DNA of 64,000 nucleotides, taken from NCBI GenBank assembly GCA_025175895.1, contig CM046005.1, forward strand, positions 54,976,325-55,040,324. The letters run 5' to 3'. The notes beneath the pieces were generated by a model. The model did no database searches and was not told the DNA's origin. It saw only the letters and a list, made by a program, of their open reading frames with translations. This document shows, in pieces, positions 56,074 to 64,000 of this stretch. The position numbers and the translations under genes are program-made. How positions within the stretch are numbered: the stretch's first letter is position 1; each line of letters begins with the position of its first letter. Source of the DNA: Wurfbainia villosa (taxonomy: Eukaryota > Streptophyta > Magnoliopsida > Zingiberales > Zingiberaceae).

Positions 56074-57690
56074 CTAAATCACATGAAAAACATAAGCTTT
56101 TGGTACCCACACATTTGGACCGGTAACATTAAGTAAAAACTTCTTAGGTACCCATGCTTTCTTAACTTTTCCCTTAATGGTTGCTTTCCTATTAATTAAT
56201 GAAATATAAGCAACTTCTTTTTCTTTTGGCTTATATCCTAAACCGGCCTTGTTATAAACCGCTCTTTTCTTACTAAGAATCATATCAAGACACTTTGAGC
56301 CATTTGAAAATTTTTCTAAACATGCTTTTAATTCACTAACCTCATCCTTAAGTTTGTCATTTTCTTCCTTAAGCATGCAAGAATCAACATGTGAAGGTTT
56401 TTCATTTCTAATAGCCTTTAGTTCTACCTTCATGCTCTTAACCTTAGATTTAGACTTATCTAGAGCTTCTTGAAGATAGGCAATTGATTTATAAAGGAGC
56501 TTAACCTTGGGAGAGTTCATTACCTCATCGTCACTAGATGACGATTCATCGCTTGAGGAATCTTCTTGGCTTGATGTGCCCAAATCATCTCCTAGTGCCA
56601 TGAGTGCCACATGGCGTGTGATGTGGCAAAACTCATCATCGGAGGAAGAGTCTTCAACACTTGGTGTGTCCCATGTGGTTTGAGCCACCATGGCCTCCTT
56701 CTTCTTCTTCTCCTTTTTGTCCTTCTTTTTCTTTTTCTTTTCCTCCTTCTTCTTTAGCTCCGGGCAATTCGGCTTTATGTGCCCCTTCTTGTTGCAAGCA
56801 TGGCAAATCACATTATTGTTAAAACTTGAATTACCACTATTTTTACCTCTTGAAGAATGGAACCCCTTTCTTGCATCTCTATTCTTGAATTCCTTTGATT
56901 TTCTAAGGAACTTCTTGACAAAATGGGCCATCTCACTAGCCGAATCTTCGTCACTACTTGACTCACGCTCCGACTCGGATGATGATGACACCTCTTTCCT
57001 TTCTTTCTTCTTCTTTTCTTTCTTCTCAACAAATAGAGCTAAGCCCTTTTCCTTAGAAGACATGTTAGTTTGCTCATGCAATTCAAACTCACAAAATAGT
57101 TCATCAATTTTAATTTGCGAAAGATCCCTAGTTACCTTAATGGCATAAACTATAGAAGTCCATAAAGAATTTCTCGGAAATGCTTGTAAAATATACCTTA
57201 CCAAATCCCGGTTGTCAACTCGCTCACCTATGATATGGAGTCCGTTAACAATTTCTTTGAACCTTCCATGCATTTGGCTTACGGTTTCATGCATCTTCAT
57301 TTGGAAGGCTTGAAGTTGTCCAATTAGTAGGTCCTTCTTGGCCCTCTTTGACTCCTTGGAACCTTCATTTAGCTCAATGAGCTTTTCCCATAGCTCTTTG
57401 GCGGATTCGAAAGGCCCCACCTTGTTGAGTTGCTCCATGGTAATGCCGCATTGAATGGTGAGTACCGCCTTGGCATTTGATTCGAATTTGCGGTTCATTT
57501 CCCTTGTCCAATCCTTGCTTGGAATAAGATCTCCATGTTCATCCACCGGTTCCTCGAAGCCACCTACAATGCTATGCCAAATTTCAATATTACTCATAAG
57601 ATAGTACTTCATCCTACCTTTCCAATACGCAAAATGACTCCCGTCGAAGAGCGGTGGCTTGGCGGTGCTATATCCCTCTTGAAGAGCCAT
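56074..57690 (-). CDS. SIRE-2 gag
   Basis: A 538-codon open frame starting MALQEGYSTAKPPLFDGSHF 54 bp inside the 5' LTR. The N-terminal half carries the FAYWKGRMKYYLMS motif and helical capsid-like region of copia gag. An acidic/serine segment follows. The zinc knuckle CHACNKKGHIKPNC is at about 296-309 (CX2CX4HX4C). A very lysine-rich stretch follows (about 315-335), then Ser/Asp clusters and a coiled-coil-like section (about 400-470). Gag packages element RNA and forms the particle. It ends at TAG 56074-56076, directly in frame with pol. Confidence 0.92.
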   Translation of the reverse strand: MALQEGYSTAKPPLFDGSHFAYWKGRMKYYLMSNIEIWHSIVGGFEEPVDEHGDLIPSKDWTREMNRKFESNAKAVLTIQCGITMEQLNKVGPFESAKELWEKLIELNEGSKESKRAKKDLLIGQLQAFQMKMHETVSQMHGRFKEIVNGLHIIGERVDNRDLVRYILQAFPRNSLWTSIVYAIKVTRDLSQIKIDELFCEFELHEQTNMSSKEKGLALFVEKKEKKKKERKEVSSSSESERESSSDEDSASEMAHFVKKFLRKSKEFKNRDARKGFHSSRGKNSGNSSFNNNVICHACNKKGHIKPNCPELKKKEEKKKKKKDKKEKKKKEAMVAQTTWDTPSVEDSSSDDEFCHITRHVALMALGDDLGTSSQEDSSSDESSSSDDEVMNSPKVKLLYKSIAYLQEALDKSKSKVKSMKVELKAIRNEKPSHVDSCMLKEENDKLKDEVSELKACLEKFSNGSKCLDMILSKKRAVYNKAGLGYKPKEKEVAYISLINRKATIKGKVKKAWVPKKFLLNVTGPNVWVPKAYVFHVI

Positions 57691-57730
57691 TGATGTCTTG
57701 GTTGATGGTGAGATCTTCCAAGCTATCCGT

Positions 57731-57742
57731 GCTCTGATACCA
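57731..57742 (-). promoter_or_regulatory. SIRE-2 primer-binding site
   Basis: TGGTATCAGAGC on the minus strand, two bases from the 5' LTR; initiator tRNA-Met type. Confidence 0.88.
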
Positions 57743-57744
57743 CT

Positions 57745-58997
57745 TGTTAGGACCCTTGGAATGGCTAGAGGGGGGGTGATTAGCCTTTCTTTCTTTCTAC
57801 AAAAATGTTAGCGGAAGCAATACAAATATAAACACAAATAAAAGCAAGAAACAAAGCTAACACCCGATGTAACGTGATTCGGAGATGACGCTCCTACTCC
57901 ACGGCAATCTGTAAGGTGGATTAGCCCTAATCAATCCTCACTAGAACCTCCTTTGGATGAACCAAGGTGGAGAAACCTTATCTTACAATGCACTCCTCTT
58001 CTTTACAATGATGGAAGATTAGGATTAGAGAAGAGGAGGTTTTGGATTGCTAAAAACACTTGGAAAGCTTGGTGAGCATGTAGGTGTAGTTGGGAGCAAG
58101 AGCATTAGCTTCACCAAGCTCCCAATGGCCCCTTTTTATAGAAGAGGGGTTGTTTTTCCCGTTGGGCCTCGATCAGTCGACTGATGCTTGCCATCAGTCG
58201 ACTGCCGCCGAAGCCAACGACTTCTAAAACTCGATCTCCGCGGAGATTCGTAGCCGCAATCTCCAACGGCCAGGTGATCAGTCGACTGATCCCTCCATCA
58301 GTCGACTGATGGGGTGATCAGTCGAGTGATCAAGGCAGCAGTCGAGTGAGATTGCATTCGCAGGGCGATATTCCCTTGATCACCAATCGATGCCCTTGGC
58401 GCGATCGGCGATAGCAGACGATCGTTTCTACACCAAGGCGGTCGATCGATGGTTAGGGTTTCACCGACTCGATTGAACGCTCGACGGCCGATCGATACAT
58501 CGTATCAGTCGACTGATACTCATCAAGTATGAGTAATTCACACTTGATTTTATACCCTAGACCTAGACTCAACCTTCTAGCTCCTCAATAAGCCTTGCGC
58601 CTTCAGGATCCCTCCGAGTCCGCGACTTGTTCATCCTTTGCGCTTTGCTTCCAAGAGCTTCCTTCGGTTTCGTCATGTCTTGGGTTACCAAATGCTTGGA
58701 CTTTACGCCGCCAAGACTACAAGCTTGGACTTAAGCTGCCAAGACTTTACTTTGGACTTCCTTTGCCAAGGTTCACTTGGACTTTACGCTGTCAAGACTA
58801 CAAGCTTGGTCTTATGCTGCCAAGTCCATCCCTTGGACTTCCTTTGCCAAGATCATACTTGGACTTCCTTTTACCAAGTCTTCATCCTTGGATTTCCCTG
58901 TCACTTGAACATATTATATCACAAAACATTGCCTAACTTAGATGATTATTCAAACATCAAAACATATATAAATGCTTGGAGCATTGTTGCACCAACA
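57745..58997 (-). repeat. SIRE-2 5' LTR (1253 bp)
   Basis: TATA box TATAAAAAGG (minus, 58131-58140). Perfect ATCAGTCGACTGAT copies at 58172-58185, 58277-58290, 58297-58310 and 58504-58517. 58690-58880 contains an extra copy of a CTTGGACTTTACGC...CTTTGCCAAG unit absent from the other LTR. Confidence 0.93.
58172..58517 (-). promoter_or_regulatory. Array of four perfect ATCAGTCGACTGAT palindromes upstream of the SIRE-2 TATA box
   Basis: Four identical 14-bp perfect palindromes with partial copies between them, 32-377 bp upstream of the TATA box in the U3 of the LTR that would drive this element. The same word occurs in the SIRE-1 LTR at 23373 and 23394 at a similar distance from its TATA box. 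Confidence 0.6.
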
Positions 58998-59002
58998 CTA
59001 AG

Positions 59003-59975
59003 GTCCTAGCAATGGTTTTGCCCATCATGTCTTCTGCAAGGATAAAGAGTGATTAGGAATTATAAGTGCAGTAAGAATGCAAAATCTGATAGTGATAGTT
59101 CAATTTTTAGCACGGGGTGACAATGTAAAGGGGTGGTGCAAGTTTCTAAATTAGGGGGGTTTTGTTACATGGTGCTGGAAGAATTGAACAAGAAAACATG
59201 ATATGTTGTTAGTTAACAGGTTAAGGAATAATATGGCAATATTTTCTATAAAGACAGTTACTGTATAAAAATAAAGGGAAAAAGGAGGCTTACTGATGGG
59301 ATGAGCGTCCGGTGAGGGAATGGGAGATAGCCTATAATAAGATAAGATGGGCTCTTTTATGAGTTCTGCGATGCTAAAATATTTGTTCTTCAACTTGGCT
59401 TTGATAGAGGGGAAGTCGATAGTAGCTTTGATGATTTTCGGGTCAGGGAGATCTGGAAGGGTAGTTTTCCAGCAAGAAGAAAAGGGAAGAGGAGGATCTG
59501 CAGCAATAAAGAAATAGAGCTCTTTCCCGCCCATATTGGAGGAGGGTGTGTCAATTAGGAACTGGTAGCCTTGACGGGCCATGAAATAGAAAACGCCATG
59601 GTTGACCATTTTCAATTGATAGACACAGTAGAATATGTGGGGTACTTGAGGGATGTTGAGGTGATGGAAGATGATGATGGTGCCAACTAGGATGCGAAGG
59701 GAGTTAGTTGTTAGCTGGTTGATCGGAATACCGTAGAAAAAGAGAATGTGGTAGAGAGATTTTAGGAGGGGGAGACAGAGACCTCCTTCCAGTTGCCCTG
59801 TGAATAGGGTACTGGTTCCAACCGAAGGTAGATGGGGGCGCTGGGATTGATTGGGGATGATGATAGTGGAATCTTCGGGGAGGTATTTAGGGTCGCGACG
59901 GAAAAAAGAATGGTTGAAGGAGAGTTGGCTGGCTATGGTTTCATACCAAGGAGAGGTGGAGGAGGAGGAGACCAT
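59003..59975 (-). pseudogene. Antisense accessory gene I, 5' part (exon 1 and start of exon 2)
   Basis: Exon 1 (59294-59975, 682 bp) starts MVSSSSTSPWYETIASQLSF and encodes a globular domain with GGLCLPLLKSLYHILFFYGI, INQLTTNSLRILVG, FMARQGYQFLIDTPSS and ELYFFIAADPPLPFSSCW. From memory this is the plant Transposase_28-like ('putative gypsy-type transposon') domain. No stop occurs in exon 1. It ends at a GTAAGC donor (59293). The acceptor is CCTTGCAG (59034-59036), giving a 260-bp phase-1 intron. Exon 2 starts KDMMGKTIARTLALK and is cut by SIRE-2 at 58998; it resumes at 50819. The gene is antisense to the Tat-like element. Confidence 0.75.
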
Positions 59976-60480
59976 GGAGGAGGGGGAGTTGTCAGAGTAT
60001 GGAGGGTTGCAGGGAAGAAGGTTAGGGTTTTTGAAGAGGAATCGCAGGGGAACGGTGTGGAGTTAGTGAGGGCAGGGATGGTATGTATTAGTTAGAAGTG
60101 GGTTGCGGTAAAGTGTTTTTTTAATATTTTAGGGGGGAGGTTTTCCTTGTTTTTAGTGCTCATTATGGTATTTAGAGGAGGATGGAAATGATTTTGGAAG
60201 GTTATTAATTTTTCTAGAAGATTTCAGGTTATTTGATGATTTTTAATAGAAGGGCATGATGTGTTTATAATCTAAGATTTTGGCATGTGTTATACAAAAA
60301 CCCATTAATATTTTTTTATATATTCATATTCTTTTTGGCAGTTGTTAATGACGTTGATGTGAACGGTTATTATGCTTGGTGGGAATTCCTTCTTTCTTGC
60401 TTCAATGGTATTATTTCTAAGGTATGATAAATTTGGGGCTATTTCTTTTAAGTGTGGGAAACTAATTTAGGCTCTGTGCC
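59976..60480. other. Upstream region of antisense gene I
   Basis: No gene seen. It should contain the promoter of gene I; only a weak A/T-rich TATA-like site (about 60118-60132) is visible. Small plus-strand ORFs overlapping 59832-60095 are the reverse of exon 1. Confidence 0.5.
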
Positions 60481-60481
60481 T

Positions 60482-60735
60482 ACTATAACAGCCTAAGGGA
60501 TAAATAATTTTATGCCCCTACAAAGAACTATAATGCCTCTATATGGCATATGTAAAGGGTTCTTATGGTTTTACTATAACAGCCTAAGGGCTAGATAGTT
60601 TTATGCCCCTATGGGGAACTATAACGCCTCTATATGGCATATGTAAAGTGTTCTTATGGATTTACTATAAAAGCTTAAAGGCTAAATAGCTATTTTTCCC
60701 TACGGGCAATTATAATGCCAGATATAATGGGCAGG
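60482..60735 (+). repeat. 91-bp tandem repeat, about 2.7 copies
   Basis: ACTATAACAGCCTAAGGG starts at 60482 and 60573, and a diverged copy at 60664, giving a 91-bp period. Each contains GCCTCTATATGGCATATGTA. It lies in the Tat-like 3' internal region. Confidence 0.85.
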
Positions 60736-60757
60736 TAACATGCTAACACAGCTCAAA

Positions 60758-61036
60758 GCCTCTTACAGTATTCTAAGGCATAAATGCCTCTTACAGTATT
60801 CTAAGGCATCAACGCCTCTTATAGTATTCTAAGGCATAAATGCCTCTTACAGTATTCTAAGGCATAAATGCCTCTTACAATATTTTAAGGCATAAACGCC
60901 TCTTACAGTATTCTAAGGCATAAATGCCTCTTACAGTATTTTAAGGCATAAACGCCTCTTAACATATTCTATGGCATAAACGCCTCTTATAGTATTATAA
61001 CGCATAAATGCCTTATACAATATCTTAGGTATGAAA
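60758..61036 (+). repeat. 28-bp minisatellite, about ten copies
   Basis: GCCTCTTACAGTATTCTAAG plus GCATAAAT repeats exactly every 28 bp from 60758 to about 61030, with more changes in the last three units. The unit shares GCCTCT and GGCAT with the 91-bp repeat, so it may derive from it. Confidence 0.92.
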
Positions 61037-61216
61037 TATCACAAATGATTAGTCAGGGTGCAGTGCTTCATATGGTATGCAGGGATTCAGGTGTGGTATA
61101 TTGGTATTGTAAAGTATGGTTGTGGAGGTTAATATGATAATGTTTGCACATTCATGGGAACTTGTAAAACCTAATTCGACTTCGCTCTTCAGTTTTACTA
61201 AAGAGGGGGAACTTAT
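61037..61216 (+). other. Tat-like region before the LTR, with first polypurine tract
   Basis: Ends ACTAAAGAGGGGGAACTTAT at the solo copia LTR. CTTAT (61212-61216) is the target-site duplication. A second copy of the tract lies at 63136-63153. Confidence 0.75.
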
Positions 61217-63041
61217 TGTTGGGATGTATACTGAAAAGTCTATTTTTTGTATGAACATCTTTATTTTTGAAATAAAAATCACATGATCATTGTTTGCATA
61301 ATTATGGTTATGCATATTTGTCTAATACATTACATTGTAGATAACATGGTGTGTAGTGTCACACAGGAGATCATGTTATCAGTTCCTTGTAGAGTATAAG
61401 TAGAGGCTCACAACCGAGATGGTTTTGGACAAACCATTGGTATGGTTGTAGTGTGATTTGGTATTGGTTTGTCTTGACCATAGAATTACACTAGTACACT
61501 TTGTGTGTATTGAGCAGGACCGACTTAGAGGTGATTCGATTTATTGCTGACTACATAATTGAATCGGACCTCGGATATTATGGTGTACATGCTCTTAATC
61601 CCGATATAATAACGGGCACATGTACTTAGTATTTATTTCTTTGATTTACCAATGGGCGAGATTTATAGATTAAATCGATAGGCTCGGTAAGTTGGGAAAT
61701 GATTTTATTTACATGGTGTGTTGTTGATTATAGGAGGAAACCATATCCTATATATTAAGATGATGATGTCCCCTTAAGGAGCTCATAAGGATCATCATGT
61801 AAACCCTGTAGGTGGACTTAGTCCGGCATGATGATAAGGTTGAGTGGTACTACTCATGGAGTTAGATATTGATTAATTAATTGTCAGTAAATTAATTAAT
61901 TGACGGGCATTCGAGATCTTAAACATGGGGAGATATTTGTACAATTAATATATGGAGCCCATATTTATTTATGGGGGTTGGTGAGGTAGATCAATGATAA
62001 TCTTCTAGTGGAATGGATTATCATTAATGAATCGGATTTTATGTGGGCTAGATCCATTGGGTGGCAAAGATCCAACTCCTCCTCATGGTCCCTATTATAG
62101 CCTATTAAAACCCTCATGGAGCCTAGATCCGATGGTGAAAAATGAAACCCTAAATCTGGCGGTGGGAATTGAATCCCTAGATCCGACGGTGGAGATTCAA
62201 AGGAGGCTTAAGCCTAAATCTATAAATAGGAGTCCAAGGCATGGGCGACAACTAATCTTGAGGGGATTAGGGTTTTGCTTCCAAGGTTTTGGTCGGCTAG
62301 GGTTTGGAGTTGGCTTGAGAGAAGAGGTGGGCGGCAACCTAAGTTGGTCTTCTTCCAATTAGGCGATGGAAAAATTAGGTTTTGGCTCTTCTTGGTCGGC
62401 GGTGCCTCACCCTCTCTCTCTAGATTGGCCGACGACTCCTCCCTCTCTCTCTCTCTCTTTTGGTCGGTGGTAACCTTTCTTCAAGGTTGGTCGGTGCTCC
62501 TTATTCCTCTCCTTGGCCGGCGGCAACCACCAAGCAAGGTGGCTTGGTGGTCGGTTCTAGATAGGAGAAGAAGTTTTGTTTTATTCTTCCCTTTGTTCGG
62601 AGCGAGCAAGGAAGGGAAGAACGTGATCTAGGAGGCTTTGACTTTTGGAAGATCATCGCCCACACGACATCCAAAAGGAGGAAGGACATACAATAGAAGA
62701 CCTTGAGGTAAACAAGAGGTATAATTCTTGTTTTGGTTTCCTTTTGCTTCTTTGTATTATGTATGTAATTGCATGTGTCTAATTTACTTGGACCCCGAAG
62801 ATAAACACAAAAACCGGCGATCCGTATATTGTCTATTCCGCGACTAATCGAAGAAAAGAGGTAGGTTGCTTGAACAATAAGTTTGTTCAAGTGACCACTC
62901 TAATCGAATAGCACGACGATGGATCAGTTGCTTGGGTAATCCCTCTTTGTCAAGGATTAATTTTTTTTAATCCGGGAACGTAGATGGGATCGCCATGCAC
63001 AAGCGACCAAGTTAAAGCGGGAAGCAAAGCTTCAACCTTTA
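61217..63041 (+). repeat. Solo copia LTR with TSD CTTAT
   Basis: It begins TGTTGGGATGTATACTGAAA, as in copia-1 and copia-2 LTRs, and runs to about 63041, where the end is worn. CTTAT flanks both sides (61212-61216 and 63042-63046). Removing one copy rejoins GAACTTATGATGGG, homologous to GAACTTGTGATGGG at 63148. No internal sequence remains. ORFs here (for example 62027-62631 and 62501-62890) are not genes. Confidence 0.88.
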
Positions 63042-63046
63042 CTTAT

Positions 63047-63153
63047 GATGGGTATGGGGTCTTTTCGGTTAAGATGGAGAAATTTTTTATTGTAGACACT
63101 TATAAAACTTCATTCAACTTCGCTCTTTAGTTTTACTAAAGAGGGGGAACTTG
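63047..63153 (+). promoter_or_regulatory. Duplicated pre-LTR segment with second polypurine tract
   Basis: Contains a second copy of the CTTCGCTCTTTAGTTTTACT / AAAGAGGGGGAACTTG block seen before 61212. The tract at 63139-63150 immediately precedes the LTR start. Confidence 0.7.
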
Positions 63154-63169
63154 TGATGGGGTCGAGGTT

Positions 63170-63870
63170 TCCAAGGCAGTATAAGCAATTCCAAGGCAGT
63201 ATAAGCAAGTCCAGCACAGTTCCAAGGCAATATAAGCAAGGCCAGTGCAGTTCCAGGGTAGTATAAGCAATTCCAGTGCAGTTCTAGGATAGTATAAGCA
63301 ATTCCAGTGCAGTTCTAGGGCAGTATAAGCAAATCTACTGTAATTCCAAGGTAGTATAAGCAATTCCAGTGCAGTTTTAGGGCACTATAAGCAATTCCAA
63401 TATAGTTACAGGGCAGTATGTGGAGTTCCAGACCAGTATATGTATTTCTATGGTAGTTTGGACAGGTTCAGAGCACTATGTGTATTACTAGGGCAGTATG
63501 AAGCATTCCACGGCAGTATGTGTATTCTCAGAATAGTGGGAATAGAGCCAGGACAGTATATGTATTTCCAGGGCAGTGTGAACAAGGCCAAGGCAGTACG
63601 GTAGCTTCAGGGAAGTGATTAATTCCAACTCAGTAGATGTAGTTTCAAGGCACTATGTGTATTCTCAAAACAGTGGGAATAGAGCCAGGGCAGTATGTGT
63701 ATTTCCAGGGTAGTGTGAACAGAGTCAGGGTAGTATGTGTATTTCCTGGGCAGTTTGAACAGAGCCAGGGCAGTGTGTGTATTTCTAGGGCAGTGTGAAT
63801 AGTATTTTTCAGAGCAGTTGGTGTAGGTCTAAGCGGTCTGAATGTGTCCAGGGCGGTTAGTACATCTGCC
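63170..63870 (+). repeat. Tandem repeats in the LTR: 31-bp units, then about 40-bp units
   Basis: 63185-63400 consists of AGTATAAGCAATTCCAGTGC-type units about 31 bp apart, each with two CCAG/GCAGT sub-motifs. From 63410 the unit changes to GCAGTATGTGTATTTCCAGG and GCAGTGTGAACAGAGCCAGG, about 40 bp. Decay increases to the right. Confidence 0.85.
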
Positions 63871-63971
63871 AAACGGGAAGAGGGGCATGCCAAAGGAGGA
63901 GGTAACGATGAAAGGTTGAAAGTGGTTAGTTTAATATAATCATATGTATCTTTGTATTTTATTTAAGATTG

Positions 63972-63980
63972 ACACGTGGC
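63972..63980 (+). promoter_or_regulatory. G-box / ABRE-like motif in the Tat-like LTR
   Basis: ACACGTGGC contains the palindromic CACGTG core bound by plant bZIP and bHLH factors. It lies in the presumed U3 of the LTR. Function not shown. Confidence 0.45.
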
Positions 63981-64000
63981 AGAAGATATTTTTGAATTAG

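Larger units (their letters stand above)
50825..58997 (-). mobile_element. SIRE-2: SIRE-like Ty1/copia element with intact gag and pol frames
   Basis: LTRs 50825-51944 and 57745-58997; exact TSD CTAAG (50820-50824 and 58998-59002); primer site TGGTATCAGAGC (57731-57742, minus); polypurine tract AAAAAGGGGGAGAT at 51945-51958. Gag (538 residues) and pol (1027 residues) have no internal stops and are separated in frame by one TAG. Its LTRs (TGTTAGGACC...CACCAACA) differ from those of SIRE-1, so it is a separate family. It is the best-preserved element in the window. It lies inside exon 2 of antisense gene I. Confidence 0.95.
63154..64000 (+). repeat. Start of the Tat-like 3' LTR (continues beyond the window)
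   Basis: TGATGGGGTCGAGG directly follows a polypurine tract, the expected LTR start. Assignment rests on position and the upstream Tat-like pol; the LTR end and TSD are outside the window. Minus-strand ORFs rich in ALE/LPW are translations of the tandem repeat, not genes. Confidence 0.7.

Noticed and set aside
60758..61036. 28-bp repeats as a CRISPR array
   Set aside because: Units are contiguous with no unique spacers, and the setting is a plant retrotransposon; it is a minisatellite.
62027..62890. ORFs of 111-129 codons
   Set aside because: Located inside the solo copia LTR; similar LTR copies do not preserve the frames.
63136..63893. Leu/Trp/Ala-rich minus-strand ORFs
   Set aside because: Translations of the 31- and 40-bp tandem repeats in the LTR.

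Overview
This window is plant (angiosperm) nuclear DNA made almost entirely of nested and decaying LTR retrotransposons. I found no host protein-coding gene. The evidence is Ty1/copia gag-pol of two kinds (a TAR/Tork-like family and SIRE-like families), an Athila-like Ty3/gypsy family with a tRNA-Asp-type primer site, a Tat-like gypsy element, and TG...CA LTRs whose 5-bp target-site duplications (TSDs) can be read directly. Family names are recalled from motifs; no database was searched.

Layout. (1) 1-85, 40942-41179 and 42549-45704 are one plus-strand copia element (copia-1), split twice. (2) The first split is a 40.9-kb block, 86-40941, flanked by the TSD GATAC. Its outer LTRs (86-1459 and 39569-40941, 1374 and 1373 bp) belong to a non-autonomous Athila-like family. 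The block holds a leftward array (shared LTR 13312-14792), a rightward array (LTRs 26123-27603, 30836-32319 and partial 34886-35901), a second copia of the copia-1 family on the minus strand (copia-2, 4488-12912, TSD GCTTC/GCTTT) and a minus-strand SIRE-like element (SIRE-1, 15220-23889, TSD AAATC). (3) The second split is a solo Athila LTR, 41180-42548, TSD GATGC. (4) Copia-1 itself seems to sit inside another Athila LTR, whose 3' part is 45705-46376. (5) 46377 to the end is the 3' part of a plus-strand Tat-like gypsy element: an RNase H remnant, a long 3' internal region, tandem repeats, polypurine tracts and the start of its 3' LTR at 63154. A second SIRE-like element with intact gag and pol frames (SIRE-2, 50825-58997, TSD CTAAG) and a solo copia LTR (61217-63041, TSD CTTAT) are inserted in it.

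Biology. The most interesting content is in the Tat-like 3' region. Two paralogous, intron-containing genes lie head-to-tail on the antisense strand (gene II 47410-48561, gene I 49149-59975). They encode a conserved globular domain, then (in gene I) a basic KKRKR segment, then a coiled-coil tail. Gene I is split by SIRE-2 exactly inside a short exon, and the exon phases still agree when the insertion is removed. Second, the Athila-like family has lost RT and integrase: its polyprotein stops after the protease, and one derivative keeps only a gag C-terminal region with a zinc knuckle and a new acidic tail. It would need enzymes from other elements. Third, two distinct SIRE-like families share clusters of the perfect palindrome ATCAGTCGACTGAT just upstream of their TATA boxes. 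Most other coding units carry stops or frameshifts, so they are annotated as pseudogenes.
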